DNA from: Rutpela maculata
Taxonomy: Eukaryota; Arthropoda; Insecta; Coleoptera; Cerambycidae
Assembly: GCA_936432065.2 (NCBI GenBank)
Contig: OW386288.2
Span: 13,876,706 to 13,940,705 of the forward strand
Length of the DNA: 64,000 nucleotides
Direction: 5' to 3'
Position 1 is the first letter of the stretch. Every line of letters begins with the position of its first letter. This document shows positions 45,288-55,593 of the stretch, piece after piece. The position numbers and the translations under genes were made by a program. A model generated the notes under the pieces. That model saw nothing but the letters and a program-made list of their open reading frames with translations. It did not search any database and had not been told where the DNA came from.

Positions 45288-46510
45288 TTAAACAAGAATG
45301 CTGCGAGGTCATTCAGTGTAGCAATATCTGTACTTAAAGCATTTGACAAATAAGTTATAGGCCGAAATTTAAAAAAGAACGTAAAAATTGGAAGAAAGTT
45401 AATAAAAGTAACACTCTTCGAAACGCTGTATCTAGGTTTCTATTTGTCGTAGAGACTTTTACCAGCCACCATTTCAACGGGCGCAAAGTCAGCTTTCACT
45501 TTAATATAATAATGTCTACACCTAAATTCACTCAGAAAAAAGTTACAGGACGAAATTTGAAAAAAAATAGTAAAAATTAGCAAAAAAAGCTAAAAGTTGC
45601 AAACTTTGAAACGCTATATCTCGGTCACTATTAATCGTAAAACTGTTTACAAAATCTCATTTTAACGGGTAAAACGCCAGCTTTTTTTGTTATGCAGCAA
45701 TGTCTATGCCTAAATGTACCCGAAAATAGTTACAGGCTAAAATAAAAAAAAATAAAAAATTGCATTTTTTCGTTTTTCTTTGTTTTGTTTTTTGGACGTA
45801 TTTTTGTAAAAAAAAAAAAATTTGACTTCTGAAGGTGCCATTTCGATTGGAAATTTAATTCTCTACACACTTTTCTATTGACGTGTTTATAGAAAAAATT
45901 CATAGTTTTCGAGCAAAAAAAATATGAAAAGTGGACCTTTTTACTTCGATCTCAAAAACGCACCACTTTAAATGGTAGCACTCCGCCGTTTTTTCATATC
46001 TTGAGGTCAATTGAACATAAGAAACAATAAAAACCCTTTAACGTTTTAGTTCCTTTCAACCCTCTTTTTTTGTACATAGACAATAGCCTATTACCCGTAT
46101 TCTTAAAGCCTAATTTGGTTATGCAACAAAACTAGGTACTATTTCTTTTCGCTTCAAAAATTAATTTATTCTCCGAATCAGCCGCCCTCTTAATAAAGTA
46201 AATTAGCAACATTTAAAGATTACTTCCTACACGATTTTTAACCTCAAATACTAATTCACAGACCTTAAAAACATATAAAACGACGTGCCACACTACCATA
46301 TAATGAAATATTTGGAAAAATCTGTTTTTTCATTCTAAGCCAGTCGCCATCTTGAATATCTCAAAAGGCCCAAGAGTGCCAAAGTGGCATCAATCAGAAT
46401 CGTAATGTTGACCCTTTGAAGAACCAAAAATAGCCAAAAAACCTTTATACCCTACTTCCAGGTTAGGGTAAGAATCCTTATTTGGTACCCAGACTAGTAT
46501 AAAAATGACA

Positions 46511-47242
46511 ATTTAAGAGAACACAAATTAGGGATGGCACATCTGCGGATAAAGAGCTTTATTTAAAAAAAAAAAATCATCAAAATTGGTCCACTGGGAG
46601 CCGTTAACGAAGCCGAAAAAAAAAAAAACGTCATGTGTTTTAAATATATAGATGGCAATGTGCATATTATGCGCTTGTCACACCATTGTATAGTTTGAAA
46701 TATTTCAATAACTTTACTTGAGTTCATGATTACATCTTTATTTTCTTTTCGTTTTACTTTAATAGCTCTAAATAGATAAACTGTTTTACCTAAGGCGACG
46801 TAAAATGAACTTTAGGAGCAAGCGAGCATTGAAGAAAGATTATGTAATTAAAGTATATCAGACAAAAGATGAAAACAGAATATCCAACAAAACTTCCAAA
46901 GCTGAATAAGGAGATACAATAAAACATGGTTTTATAATACGCTAACTGCAATGTTCGATGTTTTAATTAAAAATGAAATTTCCATGTTTGGATTCCAGGT
47001 TAGAGATTTCACTAAAAATACAAAAAGAGCTCTCTTTGAAATCAAGCTATTTTCTTTTAATACACTATTTTTAATATCTGATGCATCTATAGACCATTGA
47101 TGGCTAAATAAAATAAAATTTCATATGTGCCTTCGCTTTTTAACTGACTAAAGAAAACTTAAAAATAAATTATAAAGAAACTTTATAAAAATAATGGTTT
47201 TATTTAAAACCAAATTGCACTAAAAAGCAGAAAATATATATT
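46511..47242. other. Non-coding stretch
   Basis: AT-rich with two poly-A runs near 46560-46630. No gene. Confidence 0.4.
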
Positions 47243-47953
47243 ACTTCCACGTCCAGTGGAAGTATAGTAACGACAAAAAAATTTTTAAAAATTTTTATTG
47301 TCCAAATAGGCTTAAAATGTCATGAAACGTCGAGATTTTAAGTTTGAGCGAAAAAAAATTTCTGTCTGTCTGTCGGTCTGTCTGTCTGTAACTTTTTTTT
47401 GTGCGCACGTTTACTCTGAAACCGTTTAAGATATTGACTTGAAATTTGGTACACATATGTACTTTAACGAGATCTAGAATTAGATTATATTTTCATCTTG
47501 TTCCGTCGAAGGGTTGGGGGGTAAATTGGGGTAAATTTGGGGTAAATGGGTAAATCAAGCAGGTAAGAGTCCGTGAAATTGGTATTTAGTATATACAAGA
47601 AAAGCTGAGGTCTGAAAAAAATTTTTGGCATTAGCCACCCCCATTACCACCCCCACCTCCTTATTAAAGGGGATGAAAAAAAAAATGTGATTTAGTGCAT
47701 GTATAGGGACCAGAAATCTCAAAATATTTTTTTACTTCATCCACCCCCCACTACCACCCCCTTATCACCACCCCCACCCCACTGCCGATGTGGGGTATCG
47801 TTATATGGGTTTTTGGGGTAGAGGATTTCAAATATTATATTATTAAAGTTCCATAAACAAATATTTCCACATACAAAGTTTTTTCGTTGTGAGTGACTTG
47901 GATAGAGAATCTGGATGTGGAAGTAGTGATTCCTTGGGCAGCGGTTTTTTTTT
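47243..47953 (-). mobile_element. ACTTCCAC-family repeat, copy C
   Basis: A complete copy in inverse orientation. It starts ACTTCCACGTCCAGTGGAAG and ends GGATGTGGAAGTAGTG with the CCTTGGGCAGCGG leader inverse. It contains a (CTGT)n tract at about 47362-47386 and the GAAACCGTTTAAGATATTGA block. Confidence 0.7.
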
Positions 47954-48239
47954 CAACTTTGTAAATAGAAAACCATTGGGCGATCATAAAATATTACTAC
48001 GTCTAATCAGAGTGCTCAATGGCTCATATTTATAGATTTACAAGTATAATGAAACCATTGAAAAACTGACATATTTTTAAATATTTGTAAAATCAGTAAG
48101 TACTCTGGATTGGCTTAAGCGATTTTTATTTTATGAAATTTTTCTAAAATTGTAAGTTTTAGTCGTAAGGTAGGACAAAAATGGAAACAGGATTTTTTAG
48201 TCGTAAATTTAGCAAATGCCCTAGTAATAAAAATCAAAT

Positions 48240-51140
48240 TTCATTGGAATTGCAATAAAACTGGTACTGTAACTAGAGGTTTTAACTTCGGAATAATGTC
48301 ATATTGAACGGATTTTGTTCATTTTTGGCAGTATAATAGTAAATGCTTCACAGAAAAGTTTCTATATTGTGCGGGGGTTTGCTAATTTATAGGGGGTGGA
48401 TGCCACCCCCTCTCAGGGCGTGGCACTTAAAAAATATATATATTTATTGGAGCTGAAATAGAATCAAATTTTAAGAAGAAAAGGTTATATGCAATTTTTC
48501 ACATAAATTGATAGTTTTTAAGTTATAACGACTTCAAAATTGCGATTTTAGCTTAAAAAAAAAGGTATTTCCAAACGGCTTTCGTCAAGTATCTCGAAAA
48601 GTATTACTTTATCGAAAAAAGGTTACAGATCAATTACAGAAAGTACAAACTGGGAATTAATTATATTTTTTGTTTACTGATGTAGGATTAATAATTTCGG
48701 AGATATTTAAGTTTATATTTCATGTCCAAGTGTTTCGAAATTACCTATAAAGTTTAAAATGCATTTTTTTCTAAAGCAAGTGCTTTAAATGAGCAAAAAA
48801 ATTTGAGCATCTAGGTAATGCTACATCTTAACGAAAAACTGTATTTGAGATCATTTTTTTAAATTACTGGCTAATTAGAGTAACAAAATGGCGACCTTTT
48901 TATATAAAAAAATATAAATACGCACATTTTTCCGTCATAACTTCTTTATTTCTTATGCTACAGGAACGAGTAAAAATAATTTGAAAGCGCAATTAATTGT
49001 CTATAATTCCATTTCTTAGCATGCGTGACGTAGGTGTCACAATTTCTGAGATATTTAACATTTAAACGGCATTTTTCGTCTTATAAACATTCGGACGCCA
49101 CACAGTGGCACGAATCGTGATTTTTTCGTTCAAAATTATCTAGAGCACTTGTTTCGCAACCGATTGGGATAATTTTCTTTTAAAAGACTCGTTATTTCAT
49201 TCCCAAAAAACGTAAGAGAGCGGATTTCGGCATAAACTGAAACAAAAATATTTCATTTTTCATCATTTTTTAGTATTTTTATAGCCGCCATTGATTCCGC
49301 CTTCTTGCAGGTTGGTTTATGACAAATTGGATGTCAGATTCGTAATCAGCGACCTCAAAAATCCCCCAAGTAACAAGATTTATGTAAATTGGATAAGAAA
49401 AAAGTTTTTATTTGTAATTAACATATGGTGATCACAGTGAACATGGGCATTTTGTCTAAGCTCAGTAATTTTGGTTAGCATAATTCAAAAATCGGCTGTC
49501 TTGCGTTTTTTGGGAATGAAATAACGAGTCTTTTAAAAAAAAAATTATCCCAATCGGTTGCGAAACAAGTGCTCTAGATAATTTTGAATGAAAAAATCAC
49601 GATTCGTGCCTCTATGCGCCATTTGTAAATTTTTATATCTCCGAAACTATTAAATCTATGTAAATAAACAAACAAGCGAAATTCATTATCAGTTTATGAG
49701 CTTCATTTTTGGTCTCTACCCATTTTTCAATAAAACTAATATTTATTGAGATATTTGGAAAAGAAAAAAAAAACCGCTGCCCAAGGAATCACTACTTCCA
49801 CATCCAGATTTTCTATCCAAGTCACCCACAACGAAAAAATTTTGTACGTGGAAATAATTGCTTATGGAACTTTAATAATATAATATTTGAAATCCTCTAC
49901 CCCAAAAACCTATAAAACGATACCCCACATCGGTAGTGGGGTGGGGGTGGTGCTAGGGGGTGGTAGTGGGGATGGATGAAGTAAAAACATATTTTGAGGT
50001 TTCTGGTTCTTGTACACACACACTAAATCACAATTTTTTTTCATCCCCTTTAATAATGGGGTGGGGGTGGTAATAAGGGTGGCTAATGCCAAAAATTTTT
50101 TTTGAGACCTTAGCTTCTCTTTAATATACTAAATACCAATTTTCTGGACTCTTACCTGCTTAATTTACCTATTTACCCCAAATTTACCCCAATTTACCCC
50201 CAACCCTTCGATGGAACAAGATGAAAATATAATCTAGTTCCAGATCACGTTAAAATACATACGTGTACCAAATTTCAAGTCAATATCTTAAACGGTTCTA
50301 GAGTAAACGTGCGCACAAAAAAAAGTTACAGACCACTGGATGTGGAAGTAATTACGTTTTATCGAAAATACCTTCATAGTTTAAACTGTTTGAGCATCTA
50401 CGTCATGCTATATATTAATGAGAAACAGTGTTTAAAACTCCTTTTTTTTTAATTACTGGCTAATTACAATAACAAAATGGCGACGTTGTTATTAAAAAAA
50501 TGTGAGGTGGCACATTGCTTCGGTCATAACTTATTTGTTTTTTATGCTACATAAACAAATAAAAAAACAGTTGAAAGCTTAATTAGTAACCTGTTATTCT
50601 ACCTATTAGCATCCTTGGCGTAGATGTCACAGTTTCTGAGATATTTAACTCTCACTCTAAATAATTATCTTATAAACACTTGGATGCCAAATGTAAACTT
50701 AAATATTTCCGAAATTATTATTCCTACATCAATAAACAAAAAATATAATTAATTCCCAGTTTGTACTTTCTGTAATTGGTCTGTAAAATTTTTTCGATAA
50801 AGTATTACTTTTCGAGATACTTGACGAAAGCCGTTTAGAAATACTTTTTTTTTTAGCCAAAATCGCAATTTTGAAGTCGTTATAACTTAAAAACTATCAA
50901 TTTATGTGAAAAATTGCATTCTTCTTAAAATTTGATTCTACTTCAGCTCAAATGAATAAATATTTTTTTAAGTGCCACCCCCTGAGAGGGGGTGCCTGCC
51001 ATCCACCTCCTATAAATTAGCAAGCCCCCGCACAATATAGAAACTTTTCTGTGAAGCATTTCCTATTATACTGCCAAAAATGAACGAATTTCGTTCAATA
51101 TGACCAAAGACTAGTCTTTGATATGACATTATTCCGAAGT
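48240..51140. mobile_element. Long foldback element interrupted by an ACTTCCAC-family copy
   Basis: The arms converge on a centre near 49370. Outer pairing: GGTATTATACTGCC-type blocks, TTTCTATATTGTGCGGGGGT near 48360 with ACCCCCGCACAATATAG-type sequence near 51030, and CCACCCCCTCTCAGGG with CCCTGAGAGGGGGTG. Inner pairing: GCACGAATCGTGATTTTTTC near 49128 with its inverse near 49600, and AAAACGTAAG next to TTCATTCCCAAAAAACG with its inverse near 49510. The right arm is split by the repeat at 49770-50350. No protein is encoded. Confidence 0.72.
49770..50350 (+). mobile_element. ACTTCCAC-family repeat, copy D
   Basis: Full leader and 5' end (AACCGCTGCCCAAGGAATCA, ACTTCCACATCCAG). The 3' end CCACTGGATGTGGAAGT is joined directly to the AAAAAGTTACAGA block, so about 100 bp seen in copies A and C is deleted. 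It is inserted in the right arm of the foldback element at 48240-51140, so it is younger than that element. Confidence 0.7.
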
Positions 51141-51430
51141 TTTACATATTTTTACCTCTAGGTACTGTACTATTTTAGGATTAGCTGATACCGAAACTGA
51201 TGTCAAAAGTTAAGAATTCAAAATGGAAAATCCAATACAGCTGTAATATTTTTGCAAATCTACAAGATGACGTCGAAGCTTAAACATTCAAAACGACGGA
51301 TATTTTCTTTTACAGTGCAGACGGTAAATAAAGAGGTCACTGAAAAGGGTTAAATGAACTGCCTTCAAAATTGTCGCTAAAAATTATGTAATAAAATTTC
51401 ACCATCGCGTTACCCAGTTAGTTGAACCTT

Positions 51431-52226
51431 ATTATACTCTTCGCAAAAAACGAAGAGTATATTGTATTTGATCGGTACATTTCTAAATCAGTAAATATCG
51501 CTCGTAGAGAAAAAAATTTCATATCATTGTGTTAGTGAACGAATTCTGAACAACTTTCAAAATGTCCGTCTGTCCGTCCGTCCGTCACGTTTCTTGTAAG
51601 CACGATAACTTAAGAAAGAAAAGTCCGATTGTATTGAAATTTGGAAAGTAAGTTAGCGTTAGCTAGAGGAAGAACCCCGTTTGAAAAAAATCAATCGGTA
51701 AATAAAAAAGTTATTAATCATTTAAATATAAAAAAAAAATGTTTTCATAATTTCTGTCATTTGTATTTAAATAGAAATCTTGCGAAATGTTAATCCCTAT
51801 AATTTTTTTTTGTTTTTATATTTTACCAATATATATATTTCATAATAATGTACCTAATCCGTTGAAATGTAATTCTTGAACGATATTCATTCAAGTTTTG
51901 TGGTAAGATGAGATAGCCCAATGGCTAAAGCATTTGCCCGACACCACGTGCCGTGGTTGTTTCGTTGACTCCGGGCCAGGATCCGGCAAGGCACATAGTT
52001 TACTAAATTTAAGAATAAAATCTGTTTTGTTTGTTTTTTTTGTTTTTCAATCCAAAGGTCTCGTGTTCGATCCCTCACATGGCGATTTTTTTTTCACAAC
52101 AAAGTTGGTATCACAAAATTTAGAATGTCCAAAAACTAACAATATTTACAAGAAAAATGCGAAGAGTATCCTATAGAATGTGTAACAATTATATAAAAAG
52201 CTCAGTAAATCGGCGAAGAGTATAAT
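51431..52226. mobile_element. Element with GAAGAGTATAAT termini containing a tRNA-like SINE
   Basis: The ends ATTATACTCTTCGC (51431) and GCGAAGAGTATAAT (52213) are exact 14-bp inverses. The left end is itself followed by GAAGAGTATA, making a terminal hairpin. Near 51565 there is a (GTCC)n tract and an ACGATAACTTAAGAAAGAAA block. The central part contains a tRNA-like segment (51906-52085). Confidence 0.65.
51906..52085 (+). repeat. Split tRNA-derived SINE-like segment
   Basis: An A-box-like TAGCCCAATGGCTAAAGC near 51913 and a B-box-like GTGTTCGATCCCTCAC near 52063 are spaced about 150 bp apart, twice the usual spacing, with a T-rich block between. The likely reading is a tRNA-like sequence with an insertion. 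No functional tRNA can fold from it. Confidence 0.5.
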
Positions 52227-53046
52227 GCTTCCACTAGTTATTACCTAACATCGATACCGAAGTCGGTGTAAAAGAAGTTAGTTTAGTTAGTTATTTTTAA
52301 AAAATCGGCAGCTACTGGAAGCGGCTGGAACCTCCCCACACGGTGTATCTAAATCAGCTGTGTTTGGATATTACATCGGAAATCAGAGCATTGAGCAAAC
52401 AGATAAATTACACGTGACTTTGGCGCCATTTATTTCATGGACAAATATCGAACGAACTGAAGTGGACTACAAGCAATCTGTTAAAACATGTTTGTTTATG
52501 TTGCATGTTAATCAATTGCCGGATATTATAAGGGTATTGACAGATAACGTTTCAAAGATTTTGTAGAACATTGAATAGCGAATAAAAATAATACAGAATT
52601 TAGCCCAAATAACACTCTAACCTCAACAAGTCAATAACATTATGGACAATTCAAGCAGACTACGCATGCGTCAAATTAAAATCTTCCTGCACGATCAAAA
52701 AGGCCCGAGCAAGTCGAGCTTCGTCTGAGTCCTTTATTTTGTAATGTTCGAAAGTTTCAGATTTAGCTCGGTTAGCTCGATTTGCATTAAATGAACGATT
52801 GTGACGCGTCCCATCAATCAGACGTAATATCCGAACACGGCTATAAACAATTATTACCTTTAAAAACCCAACTAAAATGAGTCTTGACATTGTCAAAAAT
52901 ATTTGGGTTGGTTTGTGACCAGTGCAGCATTTTTTCATGTAGTTTTTGCGTTTTAAAGGTTTTTAATATGAGTATTTTGTAAAGAATTGTTTAATGTGTC
53001 TTATTAGATTTTTTCGTGATAATATTATTGGCTATAATTGGAAAAA
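52227..53046. other. Non-coding stretch
   Basis: No recognised gene; frames at 52360-52566 and 52660-52938 have no domain I know. Confidence 0.35.
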
Positions 53047-53230
53047 ATGCCTGATATGTGCATAGTAGTGGGTTGTGGACATCGTGGAAATCATGACAAG
53101 GTTAGCTTTTACCGTCGTGAATTCTAAATATTTCCCTCATATAAATGATCTGTCGAAAAAAAGACGTCAAAGAAGGATAGCCGCGATTAAAAGGGATGAT
53201 CGAAGACCTTCCATCGATTTTCCATCTTGA
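53047..53230 (+). pseudogene. THAP zinc-finger domain, frameshifted
   Basis: It begins MPDMCIVVGCGHRGNHDKVS then FYRR; after a frameshift near 53118 it reads NSKYFPHINDLSKKRRQRRI then AAIKRDDRRPSIDFPS and a stop. The initial MP.xC....C arrangement, SFYR and the Arg-rich helix RRQRRIAAIKR are the usual start of insect THAP domains. The later C-x2-H pair of the finger is not found, so only the first 60 residues survive. The sequence just downstream belongs to the dispersed repeat at 53440-53690. This may be the remnant of a P-element-like gene or a host THAP gene exon. Confidence 0.65.
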
Positions 53231-53439
53231 TTTTCCAACACCAACTTCTTAAAAAACTCACTTTGCATAATTAAATAAAGTTTATTACTTGAAAACAATC
53301 AAAAACGCCTTGCCACAATCCACAGAAAACACTATATTGTTAAAATTTCAAGATACTTAGCCAGGCCGACAAACTGTTTTGACAAACGTTTAACTACTGT
53401 CAACAAATGTTTGACCGCAACGCAAAGTTGGAAGTCACG

Positions 53440-53690
53440 TGGTTTGGATTGCCTAATTGTTGATTAATAAAAATAGACAGCTAATTACAGGTTAGATTTC
53501 CAACCTACAAAAAGAGTCCTATTTTATTAGGACAAAGTATTTAGAACTTCATAAACATTACCTATACTAGATTTTAGTTGAAAGTACGGGAACCAGGCAG
53601 AAATTTTAATAATAGCTACGTAATATTCTTAAATCTTAAGAAATATATACTTTTCAGGTTAGCTGTGACGTCACGTATCATAAGCTATAA
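53440..53690 (-). repeat. Second copy of the repeat at 1118-1345
   Basis: Inverse of 1118-1345 with few differences: CAGGTTAGATTTCCAACCTA, TTAGAACTTCATAAACATTA and TTAAGAAATATATACTTTTC all have counterparts. The matching extends about 230 bp, so it is one end of a dispersed element. Its own far end was not found. Confidence 0.65.
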
Positions 53691-53954
53691 ATCAACATTC
53701 ACAAAGATTACCAACCCAAATATTTTTGACAGATGGCAAAATACATTTTCCCCTAACAATAATACCAATCATATTTTTTGGATGCTGTCATGTGTGCACA
53801 TATAACGAATTCTTTTTAATTTTTTTAACGGAAACGAAATCGAAAGTGTGCAAGTGTGATATATCGTTGAAATTGGAATTTTCACTGCTTTTCAATGGTT
53901 CGATTACAAATTGTAAGTAATCATAAAATAAACAACTTGTTGTGTCAAAACGGC

Positions 53955-54215
53955 ACTAACCGTAATCCAATCTCAACCAAAACCTTTTCAGATCTTCTGG
54001 AGCACTAAAGAAAGCCTCATGCAAAGTTTCATCCAAATCCGTTTAGTAGCTTCGCCGCTATCGTGCTAACATACATACACGCACACACACACACAGACAT
54101 TTTTTAAAAACCACTTTTTTGGGTTCCTGGGACCTCAAAACGTAAAAATTTGATATTATCTCAATTTTCGATTTTGGACTAAATGTAGTAACAATTTTAT
54201 TGTGGGGAGGTTAAA
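53955..54215 (+). repeat. Interspersed repeat 3' end with CA/GT microsatellite
   Basis: Contains AAGTTTCATCCAAATCCGTT, a (CA)n tract with CAGACA near 54075-54101, and CCTGGGACCTCAAAACGT. The architecture (a GTTT-ending AAATC block, then a CA-rich tract) is common to the distal part of many insect repeats. The family was not identified. Confidence 0.4.
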
Positions 54216-54964
54216 ATGAAAGATGATTTGTAAATTATTAATATAAGAAAGTTTCCAGTTTATACACGACACTTAACCGTAGAATTGTGGCTTGTGTGAC
54301 GGGCTCGCAAAGATCCAAACTATATGCAAAATTAAGCGTATTTCGCTATGGTAATAACGGAATAATCTACTTAAAAGTTCCCTAACAGACGCCGTTTTGC
54401 AAAAACAAACTGTTTTGTGTCATTTCTTTTTACCAGTAAAACAAATTGCATTTACCTGTTACGCGGCAGATAATGTATGCATGTTTTTTTTTTTACTTTC
54501 TTACTTAAAGTTAACTTCGAAGTTAGTTTACCGGAAACAAAGTAAATAATATATTGCCTGAGTTTACGCCTTTTCACGAGACACGACGTTTTTACCTAAA
54601 ACTAAGTTTTAGCAGCAATATTGTTTGTGTGCACCGAGAGAGAAACTTACTAGCCTTATTAAATATTTAATGGTCAATGCAGAACCTCGTAACAACCAAA
54701 AGCAAATGGGAACGGAATTTTGGCTAGTCATGTTCTCTTAAGAACTGTTATACATGTTAATAAATGTACATAAATATTTACTACTGATGTTTCTATTTCT
54801 TTAACGCACCGAGATGACGAAAGCGATATCTGATTTTAATAGTTTTATTGACAGCTTCTGTCATCCGGAATAAACACGTGCTAGAATTTTAATAATGTAT
54901 TGAAGGAAAAAGACTACGAATGCATCAAATCAGTGTTTAGTGATTTTTTTTACTAAACTAATCA
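54216..54964. other. Non-coding stretch
   Basis: No gene or paired repeat recognised. Confidence 0.35.
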
Positions 54965-55099
54965 ATAGATACGTGAACTAGCGCGTCGAAAAAGGAGGGA
55001 CTGACAATAAAGATATCATTTTTCAAAAAAATTTCTCCCGGCAAGCTGATTTTTTCAGGGTCGATGGGTCAGGGTGTATCCCGAGTATGCGACCAAAAA

Positions 55100-55309
55100 G
55101 TCACAGTCCACTATCTCATACGGTTCCAGAGTAAACGTGCGCAAAAAAAAAATTACAGACAGACCGACAGACAGACACACCGACAGACATAATTTTTTTT
55201 TCGCTCAAACTTAAAATCTCGACGTTTCGTGACATGCTAAGCCTATTTGAACAATAAAAATTTTTAAAAAATTTTTATCGTTACTATATTTCCACTGGAT
55301 GTGGAAGTA
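55100..55309 (+). mobile_element. ACTTCCAC-family repeat, copy E (3' part)
   Basis: Only the distal third is present: from CGGTTCCAGAGTAAACGTGC, through a (GACA)n tract, to CCACTGGATGTGGAAGT. The 5' part, with its leader, is missing. Confidence 0.65.
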
Positions 55310-55593
55310 TTTTTTTTGTAACTTTGATTTTTGACGGTCCAGCGCCCATTATATGGAAAAACATTCATTCAACACAAAAAAGAAAAAAAAATTTTAGTTT
55401 CTTTCTCCGGTTAGCGCGCGCGCCGTTCGGAAGTTTCGTCTGCCAGCGTAATTGGGGTATGTGAAGTACATATACTAACTACCTATGCGGTCAGATATCG
55501 ATAATCATTCGATTTAAAAATAAATGCCCCCCCTCCCTATCCCCCCATCATACCAAAAAGTTGCAGAGAAAAAAAAATTTGTATTTATATGGT
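55310..55593. other. Spacer before the LINE
   Basis: Non-coding, with one GCGCGCGCGCC tract near 55417-55427. Confidence 0.35.

Larger units (their letters stand above)
42150..46510. mobile_element. Large palindrome carrying two copies of a nuclease-like/Cys-rich family
   Basis: The outer blocks pair: GTCTGGGTGCCAAT near 42178 with GGTACCCAGAC near 46485, and GATGCCACTCTGACACCC with TATTCAAGATGGCGGCT at 42270-42315 against the inverse at 46335-46395. Inner blocks pair over about 700 bp: 43840-44560 against 45350-46090 (AGGAACTAAAACGTTAAAGG and CTACCATTTAAAGTGGTG with their inverses). A coding block at about 42430-43830 interrupts the left arm and has no counterpart on the right. The loop (44560-45350) holds the Cys-rich gene on the minus strand. 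Confidence 0.7.

Noticed and set aside
51906..52085. Functional tRNA gene
   Set aside because: The A and B boxes are too far apart and no acceptor stem pairs.
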